DNA of 9,679 bases, from assembly GCA_030620115.1 (NCBI GenBank), contig JAUXFG010000146.1:1-9679 (forward strand), given 5' to 3'. The notes beneath the pieces were generated by a model. That model did no database searches. It was not told where the DNA came from and worked only from the letters and a program-made list of their open reading frames with translations. The number at the start of each line of letters is the position of its first letter. The stretch's first letter is position 1. Made by a program: the position numbers and the translations under genes. This document shows, piece after piece, positions 1 through 4,895 of this stretch. The stretch comes from Candidatus Fermentibacterota bacterium. Its GTDB lineage: Bacteria; JAFGKV01.

Positions 1-37
1 AGCCCCGCGCAGTACGCGGGGCTGCCGCACTCCAAAG
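1..37. repeat. Interspersed hairpin repeat, copy 1 (window-edge)
   Basis: These 37 bases recur without mismatch at 2547-2583. The core is a 9-bp perfect stem (AGCCCCGCG / CGCGGGGCT) with a CAGTA loop, followed by the tail CGCACTCCAAAG. The left part of the element lies outside the window; the second copy suggests the stem extends leftward to 14 bp. This is a non-coding interspersed repeat, and nothing in it looks like a gene. Confidence 0.85.
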
Positions 38-196
38 TGGGACGCAGTCTGAATGGAGAGTAGTCTCTTCTGACTCCACCAATATGGTGATTTCTCATAA
101 GTCCGTACGATATCGGAGAAATCCTTCTTGATGCCCCTCAAAGAAAGCTGACTATTGGACATACAACACACCGGGGCTATTCTCTCCTCCACAGTA

Positions 197-306
197 TCAT
201 CGGAATCGGAATCATCCACTCCTTATCGCTCACCTTCATCAAACATCCGGATTCACGTGACTGAGGGCCATGTAATCACACCTCAATTCAATTCCGATTC
301 CGATGA
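197..306. repeat. 16-bp perfect inverted repeat, 78-bp spacer
   Basis: Bases 197-212 (TCATCGGAATCGGAAT) are the exact reverse complement of 291-306. The 110-bp unit could be a small fold-back element or a long hairpin in RNA. The spacer has no recognisable content, and no target-site duplication is obvious. Confidence 0.7.
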
Positions 307-479
307 AGGATGAAGGCATTAGGCGCTTTGTGTCACTGCATCGACGACGCGGGCCGCGTGGTCGACATGCGGATCTTGGAAATATCACACATTCAATCCA
401 CCAGCCGACTGAGGCTCCTACTTCGGCCTTCATTCCCTCATTCAAGCATTTCACTTCTCTCCCCATTTCCCCCTTCCCA

Positions 480-578
480 GATTCTTCGGTCGCTCCGCTC
501 CCTCAGAATGACACGCATTCACACACCCATCTATGCACCACCACTGTCATTCTGAGCGACTGCAGGGAGCGAAGAATC
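480..578. repeat. Imperfect inverted repeat, 34-base arms
   Basis: Arm 480-513 starts GATTCTTCG and ends CTCAGAATGACA. Arm 545-578 is its reverse complement over those 9 and 12 outer and inner bases, with 13 divergent bases between them in both arms. The 31-base loop shows no gene. Similar GATTCTTCG...CTCAGAATGACA blocks occur between genes in many environmental bacterial genomes (from memory), so this is probably a pair of interspersed repeats in opposite orientation. Confidence 0.7.
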
Positions 579-647
579 TCTCCTTGCTTCTTGCTCCATC
601 ATCTCAACGCTGAACGCTCTCTTCTTCCCAATCCCCATTCCATCTCT

Positions 648-673
648 GGAGGGACGTCCGCCAGCCGGCGGAT
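648..673. repeat. 26-bp hairpin repeat, copy A
   Basis: One of three copies in the window (also 2066-2091 and 2236-2261). The core TCCGCCAGCCGGCGGA folds into a 6-bp stem, TCCGCC/GGCGGA, with an AGCC loop. It is preceded by GGAGGGACG. Copy A and copy 2236-2261 differ at one loop base. Confidence 0.8.
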
Positions 674-717
674 TGGACGTTTAGACAAAGCCAATCAGAT
701 TTTCTCCTTCATGTCTC

Positions 718-810
718 GCCCTGTCAGGGCTGAGGGCATTTTGTTACCCAGCCCCAGGGTTACGCCCTATCGGGCTTGCCCTGGGCTGGTATGTGAAGCC
801 CCTTCGGGGC
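718..810. repeat. Cluster of three GCCC/GGGC hairpins
   Basis: Three successive stems are visible. 718-730 is GCCCT-GTC-AGGGC. 748-789 is a long nearly perfect stem (one extra C on the left arm) with a nested stem GCCC-TATC-GGGC at 764-775. 798-810 is GCCCC-TTC-GGGGC. The arrangement resembles REP-like intergenic elements mobilised in trans, or a structured RNA. No transposase is in the window. Which strand would be transcribed is unknown. Confidence 0.55.
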
Positions 811-934
811 ACACTGGCAGCTCATTTCCAGAACAACAAAGCGTTGGGTTTCGCTTCAAATTGCTCCCGGTGTGTCCGAGTGACAGCTAAGAAAGGGGGG
901 GAAGGTCGGATGCCCGGATTTGTTGAGATTACAT

Positions 935-968
935 AATCTCTAGTAAATCCATGGATTTACTAGAGATT
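935..968. repeat. Perfect 34-bp palindrome
   Basis: Bases 935-968 equal their own reverse complement, with 17-bp arms centred on CCATGG and no spacer. The bases just outside (934 and 969) do not pair. An extra GAGATT at 925-930 also pairs with AATCTC at 935-940, so two alternative folds compete. No T-run follows in either direction, so it is not a standard intrinsic terminator. It lies about 190 bp upstream of the coupled pair at 1161-2005. A protein-binding site, a resolution site or a small palindromic element are all possible. Confidence 0.8.
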
Positions 969-1102
969 TATTCCAATGCCAGAATTCCGGTGACGCCCCC
1001 AGGGCCGCTATCTGGTCGGAGTCGTGGAACTGAGCCTGGATTCATCATGTAGGGTCGGATTTTGCAGAGCCACGTCTCGCAGTTATCTTCTTTGGCAAGG
1101 CT

Positions 1103-1117
1103 CGATCACTTTGATCG
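1103..1117. promoter_or_regulatory. Possible operator, CGATCA-CTT-TGATCG
   Basis: A perfect 6-bp inverted repeat with a 3-base spacer lies 43 bases before the GTG start of the coupled pair. The size and position suit a dimeric repressor site, as expected for an autoregulated toxin-antitoxin-type module. I could not find a convincing -35/-10 pair around it, so the assignment is only positional. Confidence 0.3.
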
Positions 1118-1160
1118 CAATTCATTGACGCCGTCCATCACATGGAAACGGGAGTAATCG

Positions 1161-1418
1161 GTGCAGGACTTGCCGCCGTCAACTGACCAAGAAGCACAAG
1201 AGGTTCAGATCTCCCTGATTCGTAAAGCGAGCGTTGCCAAGAGGATATCTCGTGTTCGATCCATCTCCTCAACCGTGATACGGCTCTCGCGGCGGGCAAT
1301 GGTACGCGCCAACAGCGGAAAAGACAAAGACGAACTCGATATTCTCTTTGTGGCGTACAGTTATGGACCGGACTTGGCCGAAAAACTCAGGCGATACCTG
1401 AAAGAAAGACGTCAATGA
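1161..1418 (+). CDS. Small basic protein, partner of nucleotidyltransferase
   Basis: This encodes 85 residues of unknown function. The GTG start is supported by GGGAG at 1150-1154, six bases upstream. No membrane segment or signal peptide is visible. The first 20 residues are acidic and polar; residues 21-50 are basic and probably helical (RKASVAKRISRVRS, then IRLSRRAMVRAN). A C-terminal part follows with LDILFVAYSYGPDLAEKLRRYL. From memory, short proteins with an LSRRA...LFV...YG.(D/E)LA pattern recur directly upstream of nucleotidyltransferases like the next gene. Its TGA stop overlaps that gene's ATG (ATGA at 1415-1418), so the two are translationally coupled. Being first and small it would be the antitoxin-like partner if this is a toxin-antitoxin pair. 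It has no clear helix-turn-helix, so that role is inference. Confidence 0.75.
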   Translation: MQDLPPSTDQEAQEVQISLIRKASVAKRISRVRSISSTVIRLSRRAMVRANSGKDKDELDILFVAYSYGPDLAEKLRRYLKERRQ

Positions 1419-2005
1419 AAGCCCCCGACCTACTATTCGCATTGAAACCGGTGACCGATACCTTTTGTGAGCTGGGAGTCGACTACTACATCGGAGGCTC
1501 CGTAGCAAGCTCAGCGTATGGCATCGCACGCGCTACTTTGGATGTAGATCTCGTGGTGAATCTTCGGAGGCGAAATGTTCGACCCTTCGTGAACAGACTG
1601 GAATCCACTTACTACATTGACGAAAAGATGATTCTGGACGCGATCGAACGGCGTTCTTCGTTCAACCTTGTCCACCTTGAGACCATGATCAAAATCGACG
1701 TTTTCATCCCCACGGATCGCCCCTATGACCGGGAAGCATTTCAGCAACGCAGAGAAGACACCCTTGATGAAGAGCACAAAGATACAACATTCCACCTGGC
1801 ATCTCCAGAGGACACTATTCTCGGTAAGTTGGAGTGGTTCAGGAAGGGCGGGGAAGTATCAGAGCGTCAATGGCAGGACATATTGGGGGTCATGAGAGTA
1901 CAAGGCAAACTACTTGACATGAATTACCTTCGCCATTGGGCAATGGCCCTGCGAGTCGTTGATCTACTTGAACAGGTAGCGCAGGAAGCCGGCATCTCGG
2001 ATTAG
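1415..2005 (+). CDS. AbiEii-like nucleotidyltransferase
   Basis: This 196-residue soluble protein has a minimal nucleotidyltransferase fold. Residues 27-45 (IGGSVASSAYG...LDVD) give the GS motif followed by the D43-x-D45 metal-binding pair. A third acidic residue is D95 in the MIKIDVF strand. The C-terminal part (residues 128-160, LASPEDTILGKLEWFRKGG...ERQWQDILGVM) is the helical region typical of this family, with K138 and the RQWxD segment. Such enzymes transfer NMP groups to RNA or protein. Relatives include AbiEii toxins (which block tRNA charging or phage growth) and MNT-type antitoxins that AMPylate HEPN toxins. The catalytic residues appear intact. Its start overlaps the preceding gene by four bases, indicating coupling. 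Substrate, and whether it is toxin or antitoxin, cannot be decided from sequence. Confidence 0.85.
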   Translation: MKAPDLLFALKPVTDTFCELGVDYYIGGSVASSAYGIARATLDVDLVVNLRRRNVRPFVNRLESTYYIDEKMILDAIERRSSFNLVHLETMIKIDVFIPTDRPYDREAFQQRREDTLDEEHKDTTFHLASPEDTILGKLEWFRKGGEVSERQWQDILGVMRVQGKLLDMNYLRHWAMALRVVDLLEQVAQEAGISD

Positions 2006-2065
2006 CCCTTACCGCGCGCACGTTCTTCTACAAACGGGGCGCCTCCATATCCAATTCATGACCGT

Positions 2066-2091
2066 AGAGGGATGTCCGCCAGCCGGCGGAT
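2066..2091. repeat. 26-bp hairpin repeat, copy B
   Basis: Same element as 648-673, with two substitutions in the 5' part (AGAGGGATG instead of GGAGGGACG). The TCCGCC-AGCC-GGCGGA hairpin is conserved exactly. Confidence 0.8.
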
Positions 2092-2110
2092 CGCGTTCGG
2101 GGGATTTTGG

Positions 2111-2139
2111 AAGCGCTGAGCGTTCAGCGATAAGCGTAC
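2111..2139. repeat. 29-bp repeat, copy 1 (AAGCGCTGAGCG...)
   Basis: Identical to 2351-2379 except for C/T at 2116/2356. It includes a CGCTGA-GCGT-TCAGCG hairpin. The substitution turns a G-C pair into G-U in RNA, so the fold is kept. A shorter inverted relative, GAGCGTTCAGCG read on the - strand, lies near 606-619. Confidence 0.75.
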
Positions 2140-2235
2140 GGCGTCCGACAAAGAACGGGCATGACGGAGCCCCGCATCCAGTGGTGCGGGAGCAAGCATG
2201 GCCCTCCATCGAGCAATGTGTACGTCTTGTTCTGT

Positions 2236-2261
2236 GGAGGGACGTCCGCCAGCTGGCGGAT
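2236..2261. repeat. 26-bp hairpin repeat, copy C
   Basis: Same element as 648-673 with one loop change (AGCT for AGCC), which turns the 16-base core into a perfect palindrome, TCCGCCAGCTGGCGGA. Confidence 0.8.
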
Positions 2262-2350
2262 CGTGTCTGGGGGAATGGGGGGGATTGGGGAATGAACATC
2301 GAACATCGAATATTCAACATCCAACGTCGAAATCCGATTGGGGAATGGGG

Positions 2351-2379
2351 AAGCGTTGAGCGTTCAGCGATAAGCGTAC
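2351..2379. repeat. 29-bp repeat, copy 2
   Basis: Second copy of the 2111-2139 element in the same orientation, preceded by a GATTGGGGAATGGGG tract. One base differs from copy 1. Confidence 0.75.
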
Positions 2380-2400
2380 AGATGAGAGAGTAAACAGCCG

Positions 2401-2583
2401 CTTTGGAGTGCGCAAGCCACGCTTGCGTTTTGTTTGGAGGGAGCCACGCTCCCGCCATTGCGTCCTCGCCGAATCGAAATCTGCTCATGGTAGACTGCTG
2501 GATGGCTGATGGGGGGCGCAAGCATGGCTTGCTTGGGAAAAGCGGCAGCCCCGCGCAGTACGCGGGGCTGCCGCACTCCAAAG
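2401..2583. mobile_element. MITE-like element with 12-bp inverted ends
   Basis: The outer 12 bases CTTTGGAGTGCG (2401-2412) and CGCACTCCAAAG (2572-2583) are perfect reverse complements and enclose 183 bp without a gene. Inside are four hairpins: CGCAAGC-CAC-GCTTGCG (2411-2427), GGGAGC-CAC-GCTCCC (2439-2453), GCAAGC-ATG-GCTTGC (2518-2532), and a 14-bp stem with CAGTA loop (2542-2574). The last 37 bases match the left edge of the window, so at least two copies of the right end exist nearby. There is no transposase and I see no target-site duplication, so mobility is inferred. It could instead be a composite of several small hairpin repeats. Confidence 0.45.
2538..2574 (-). terminator. Probable intrinsic terminator of psuG
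   Basis: Read on the - strand, about 40 bases after the psuG stop comes a 14-bp perfect GC-rich stem (2574-2561 with 2555-2542) with a 5-base loop, followed directly by TTTT (2541-2538). This is the standard Rho-independent layout, although the T-run is short. It is part of the interspersed repeat, so the repeat appears to serve as a terminator here. Confidence 0.55.
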
Positions 2584-2612
2584 ACGCTCGCGCCGGGGTG
2601 TTGTGAAAGGGA

Positions 2613-3500
2613 TCAGGCGAGCAATGTGCTGATTTGAGCCGCCAGTCGTGCGTTGCTCACCAGGAGGGCTCTGTTCAGTTCTATTGCCTGCGGTCCGAGT
2701 TTGTGCTGCAGATGTTCCAATTGGGCAGGGGTGACCATGGGACCTGAGATCCGTGCACCTGTTGTCTCGCGAAAAACATCGGAAATGGCATGTTCCACGA
2801 GATTCCGCGGAAAGGCCAGCTTCGATGGTGGGGGATTCACCACCAGGAGTGCCGCGCTCATCCCTAGAAGCCGCGCGGTGTGCCATGCCTGGGTGATCTC
2901 CTTGGGAGAATCGGCTGTGTTGTTGAGCGAAATACCGGTCTCCCGTGCGTAGAAGCCGGGAAGCTCGGATGTTCTGTAGCCGATCACCGTGACCTCCAGG
3001 GATTCGAGCAATTCAAAGGTTGCGGCGAGATCAAGAATGGATTTCGCGCCTGAGCATACCACCACGAGGGGGAGCCGAGAGAGCACATGCAGATCGGCCG
3101 AGACATCAAGGGTTGTTCCCCGGTGGACTCCCCCGATGCCGCCTGTTGCCACCACTCTGATTCCCGCCGAATGAGAAAGCAGCATAGTGGCTCCGGCGGT
3201 GGTGGCGCCACTGGTCCCTTGAGCGGCAATGGCTGCAAGGGATGATGGCCCAGTCTTCCTGGGGGGTGCGGCAGCGAGATGCTTGATCTCGTCAGATGTC
3301 AGGCCGACGACCAGATCCCCTTTGATCACTGCACATGTGGCAGGCTCGGCGCCCTCCTCTCGGATGGCGTCTTCGGCCTCCAACGCAGCGAGCTCCCCGT
3401 GAGGTTTGGGGAGCCCATGACAGAAGACCACACTCTCGAGACCAACGATACCCTTGCCCTCCTTCTTGGCCTCCGAAATTCTTGGATTTACGCGTCGCAT
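2613..3500 (-). CDS. psuG: Pseudouridine-5'-phosphate glycosidase
   Basis: The predicted enzyme (295 residues) reversibly cleaves pseudouridine 5'-phosphate to uracil and ribose 5-phosphate in the cytoplasm, the second step of pseudouridine salvage. Family blocks run in order: GLESVVFCHGLPKP (20-33) with the catalytic Glu22; PRKTGPSSLAA with Lys82; GATTAGATM; VVATGGIGGVHRG (116-128); DVSADL with metal-binding Asp136; CSGAKSILDL with the sugar-binding Lys153; then VIGYRTSELPGFYARE and VVNPPP. Near the end, LNRALLVSNARLAAQI carries the conserved Asn. Spacing between Asp136 and Lys153 equals that of E. coli PsuG (D149/K166). The length is slightly below the usual 300-312. The start is chosen from AGAGGTGA three bases upstream of the ATG. 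That Shine-Dalgarno plus start is tandemly duplicated (see 3494-3539). The usual partner kinase psuK is not adjacent in this window. Confidence 0.95.
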   Translation of the reverse strand: MRRVNPRISEAKKEGKGIVGLESVVFCHGLPKPHGELAALEAEDAIREEGAEPATCAVIKGDLVVGLTSDEIKHLAAAPPRKTGPSSLAAIAAQGTSGATTAGATMLLSHSAGIRVVATGGIGGVHRGTTLDVSADLHVLSRLPLVVVCSGAKSILDLAATFELLESLEVTVIGYRTSELPGFYARETGISLNNTADSPKEITQAWHTARLLGMSAALLVVNPPPSKLAFPRNLVEHAISDVFRETTGARISGPMVTPAQLEHLQHKLGPQAIELNRALLVSNARLAAQISTLLA

Positions 3501-3523
3501 GATTCACCTCTGTTGAGTCGCAT
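3488..3523 (-). CDS. Possible 11-codon upstream ORF overlapping psuG start
   Basis: The upstream copy of the duplicated ribosome-binding site and ATG (3523-3521) opens a frame of 11 codons (MRLNRGESCDA), ending at TAA 3490-3488 inside psuG's fourth and fifth codons. It has as good a Shine-Dalgarno (AGAGGTGA) as psuG itself but is out of frame with it. Ribosomes starting here would terminate ten bases past the real psuG ATG, from which re-initiation is possible. The peptide itself is probably of no function. Whether it is translated is inference. Confidence 0.3.
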   Translation of the reverse strand: MRLNRGESCDA

Positions 3524-3539
3524 GATTCACCTCTGTTGA
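3494..3539. repeat. 23-bp tandem duplication of psuG ribosome-binding site and start
   Basis: Bases 3494-3516 and 3517-3539 are identical and directly adjacent. On the - strand each unit carries AGAGGTGA, a 3-base spacer and ATG. Because 23 is not a multiple of three, the upstream start is out of frame with psuG. Confidence 0.9.
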
Positions 3540-3567
3540 GTTGCCATTGACATGGACATCCTGTTTC

Positions 3568-3597
3568 TTGACGCAATCTTCTGTATTGGGGGATAGT
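3568..3597 (+). promoter_or_regulatory. Candidate sigma70-type promoter for the atp operon
   Basis: TTGACG (3568-3573, five of six consensus) and GATAGT (3592-3597, four of six) are 18 bases apart. This would put the transcript start near 3604, some 50 bases ahead of atpZ. A perfect TTGACA at 3547-3552 lacks a suitable -10. The call rests on motif match only. Confidence 0.35.
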
Positions 3598-3655
3598 TTA
3601 GCGTGGAGACAGGGGATGAGCCACCGTCTCTTGCGCTGTCTGAGAAGAGTGGGAT

Positions 3656-3850
3656 ATGTCTTCATCTCCATACAGATTCGCCATGGCGGGCACTCATCTG
3701 GTTGCCTGCGTGTTGATCGGAAGTTTTGTCGGGCGGGCGCTCGATCTTCGCTTCAGCAGCTCTCCATGGTGTTTTCTTGCGGGATTTGTGCTTGGCGCTG
3801 CCGCGGGATTCCGGGAATTGATGGTCATGGCACGGAAAAACGAGCCATGA
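3656..3850 (+). CDS. atpZ: F0F1 ATP synthase accessory protein AtpZ
   Basis: This is a 64-residue membrane protein with two hydrophobic segments (about residues 10-26 and 36-52) separated by a short loop. The pattern THLVACVLIGSFVGRALDL...SSPWCFLAGFVLGAAAGFREL is the signature of the small AtpZ (ATPase gene 1) family, including the SPW.....G...G.AAGFR block. Members open atp operons. In alkaliphilic Bacillus AtpZ together with AtpI was linked to Mg2+/Ca2+ uptake, while other work implicates AtpI in c-ring assembly. A weak Shine-Dalgarno (AGAAGAG, 3643-3649) precedes the ATG; an internal ATG at 3683 would remove the first nine residues. The TGA stop overlaps the ATG of the next gene (ATGA at 3847-3850). 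Confidence 0.85.
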   Translation: MSSSPYRFAMAGTHLVACVLIGSFVGRALDLRFSSSPWCFLAGFVLGAAAGFRELMVMARKNEP

Positions 3851-4107
3851 CTATGCTCCTGTCCACGTGCTTAGGAACCATCATCGGGATCCTGCACGCG
3901 TGGCTTGCCCTGGCGTCGTTTCATTTCCGTCCGATTGCAATCACCCCGGGAGGGGTAGTGAGGCGCTTTTTTCTCCGTATGGCGCTCCTTTTCGTATGCC
4001 TATGGGCTTCCCTGAGTCTGGGTGCAGACCCCCGAGGGTTATTGCCGTTTGTAATTATTGGTTTCTTTGCGTATGTATCTTCCCTCCTTGCGCGGGAGTT
4101 CAGGTGA
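3847..4107 (+). CDS. atpI: ATP synthase I-chain-like membrane protein (AtpI)
   Basis: This encodes 86 residues with three predicted membrane segments: about 4-24 (LLSTCLGTIIGILHAWLALASF), 44-59 (RMALLFVCLWASLSLG) and 63-80 (RGLLPFVIIGFFAYVSSLLA). The G.I.G..H/N..L start, the basic RRFFLRMAL stretch before the second helix and the final G.F..Y......REF suit the AtpI/AtpR superfamily encoded just ahead of atpB. The start is fixed by the four-base overlap with atpZ. The same frame stays open upstream to 3541, but that part overlaps atpZ and looks random. The role is probably c-ring assembly and/or divalent cation transport with AtpZ. The family is fast-evolving, so the match rests on topology and position more than on residues. 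Confidence 0.75.
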   Translation: MTMLLSTCLGTIIGILHAWLALASFHFRPIAITPGGVVRRFFLRMALLFVCLWASLSLGADPRGLLPFVIIGFFAYVSSLLAREFR

Positions 4108-4111
4108 GTTG

Positions 4112-4861
4112 ATGCCCTCTCTGATGTCGTTTGGAGATCCCATGGAGCATTTCTTGCTTCGGGTCGTGGTACCGCTCTCCATCGGAAGCTTGAGACTCGA
4201 TATCACCCAGGCTGTGATCATCATGTGGGTGAGCTGCATGCTGCTCGGCCTCCTGTTTTTCCTTTCCGTACGACAGGTGGGCATGATTCCCCGTGGCGTT
4301 CGTAATATTCTCGAGGCGATACTCCTGTTCATTCGCGAGGATATCGTGAAGCGGAACCTTGGGCTCGAGGGCACATGCTATTTTCCCTTCGTTGCCACGC
4401 TTTTCCTTTTCGTGCTTATTAGTAATTGGATTGGGCTTTTTCCACATTCATTCACCGCCACGAGCAATATCAACGTCCCCGCAGCACTTGCGTTTCTTGT
4501 GTTTGCCTATGTCCAGGTCGAGGGAATACGACGCAAGGGATTCTTGGGGTATCTGCGACATTATGCCCCCGAAGGAATCCCTCCCGCGCTCTACCCCATA
4601 ATGATACCGATCGAGATCATCAGTACCTTGGCAAAACCATTCAGTCTGGCCGTACGGCTTTTTGCGAATATGCTGGCCGGGCATATGGTCATACTCGTAT
4701 TCCTCGGCATGACCGCCACAGGCGTATGGTTTCTCAAAGCCGTTCCGCTGTGCGGCGCCGTCGTCATGGCGATGTTCGAGATATTCGTGGGCCTTATCCA
4801 GGCCTATATCTTCTCCATGCTCACCGCCATCTATCTTTCCGAGGCGGTGGGCGCCGAATAA
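4112..4861 (+). CDS. atpB: F0F1 ATP synthase subunit a
   Basis: Subunit a is the stator membrane protein that carries the two ion half-channels against the c-ring. From this start it has 249 residues with five to six hydrophobic stretches. NWIGLFPHSFTATSNINVPAALA (105-127) is the family loop. SLAVRLFANMLAGH (178-191) holds the essential Arg182 (E. coli R210), with His191 where E. coli has Glu219. FVGLIQAYIFSMLTAIYLS (225-243) carries the conserved Gln230 (E. coli Q252). ATG 4112 has AGGTGA four bases upstream, formed partly by the atpI stop. An internal ATG at 4142 (MEHFLL), preceded by GGAG, fits the typical family N-terminus (239 residues) and is a good alternative. An upstream ATG at 4058 would overlap atpI by 50 bases and is less likely. 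Confidence 0.95.
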   Translation: MPSLMSFGDPMEHFLLRVVVPLSIGSLRLDITQAVIIMWVSCMLLGLLFFLSVRQVGMIPRGVRNILEAILLFIREDIVKRNLGLEGTCYFPFVATLFLFVLISNWIGLFPHSFTATSNINVPAALAFLVFAYVQVEGIRRKGFLGYLRHYAPEGIPPALYPIMIPIEIISTLAKPFSLAVRLFANMLAGHMVILVFLGMTATGVWFLKAVPLCGAVVMAMFEIFVGLIQAYIFSMLTAIYLSEAVGAE

Positions 4862-4895
4862 GGGGATCTGCTCCAGCGAGAAAGGGAGGAAGGAA

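Larger units (their letters stand above)
38..1160. other. Gene-free region rich in fold-back sequences
   Basis: No open frame here reads like a protein. The longest (303-890 +) is rich in Ser, Pro, Arg and His, and it runs through inverted repeats and hairpins described separately, so I treat it as chance. From left to right the region holds a 16-bp inverted repeat (197-306), an inverted repeat with 34-base arms (480-578), an inverted partial copy of a repeat near 606-619, a 26-bp hairpin repeat (648-673), a hairpin cluster (718-810) and a 34-bp palindrome (935-968). Bases 38-196, 307-479 and 811-934 show nothing I recognise. I see no tRNA, rRNA or CRISPR array. Confidence 0.6.
2006..2612. 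other. Repeat-packed intergenic region, no gene
   Basis: Between the nucleotidyltransferase stop and the psuG stop I see only interspersed repeats: two 26-bp hairpin copies (2066-2091, 2236-2261), two 29-bp copies (2111-2139, 2351-2379), a stem CCCGCA/TGCGGG at 2171-2190, and a tract at 2283-2347 with a repeated GATTGGGGAATG around ACATCGA-type short repeats. A 183-bp element with inverted ends (2401-2583) closes the region. Open frames on both strands here are built from these repeats and do not look like proteins. Confidence 0.65.

Noticed and set aside
303-890. 195-codon open frame on the + strand
   Set aside because: It runs through inverted repeats, a 26-bp interspersed repeat and a hairpin cluster. 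The product is rich in Ser, Pro, Arg and His with no domain, and no convincing ribosome-binding site was seen.
935-968. Intrinsic terminator at the 34-bp palindrome
   Set aside because: No T-run follows on either strand, and no gene ends nearby that would need it.
648-2261. CRISPR array made of the 26-bp repeats
   Set aside because: The three copies lie 170 to over 1,400 bases apart with no regular spacers and no cas genes nearby.
2009-2581. 190-codon open frame on the - strand, and several shorter frames between 2058 and 2606 on both strands
   Set aside because: They are translations of the interspersed hairpin repeats (for example MECGSPAYCAGLP from the 37-bp repeat). Such products are typical false gene calls.
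2485-2886. 133-codon - strand frame overlapping the 3' end of psuG
   Set aside because: It is a shadow of psuG and of the repeat element, with no protein-like features.
3547-3552. Perfect TTGACA as -35 box for the atp operon
   Set aside because: No -10-like hexamer lies 16-18 bases downstream. The TTGACG at 3568 with GATAGT is a better pair.
3541-3846. Upstream extension of the atpI reading frame, including an ATG at 3616
   Set aside because: It overlaps atpZ completely in another frame and its residues look random. The atpZ-atpI ATGA overlap gives a better start at 3847.
3656-4107. N-ATPase (Na+-type) operon because two small membrane genes precede atpB
   Set aside because: N-ATPase operons start with atpD-atpC and lack atpH. 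Here delta is present, gene order is the standard F-type, and the c subunit lacks the Na+ ligands.
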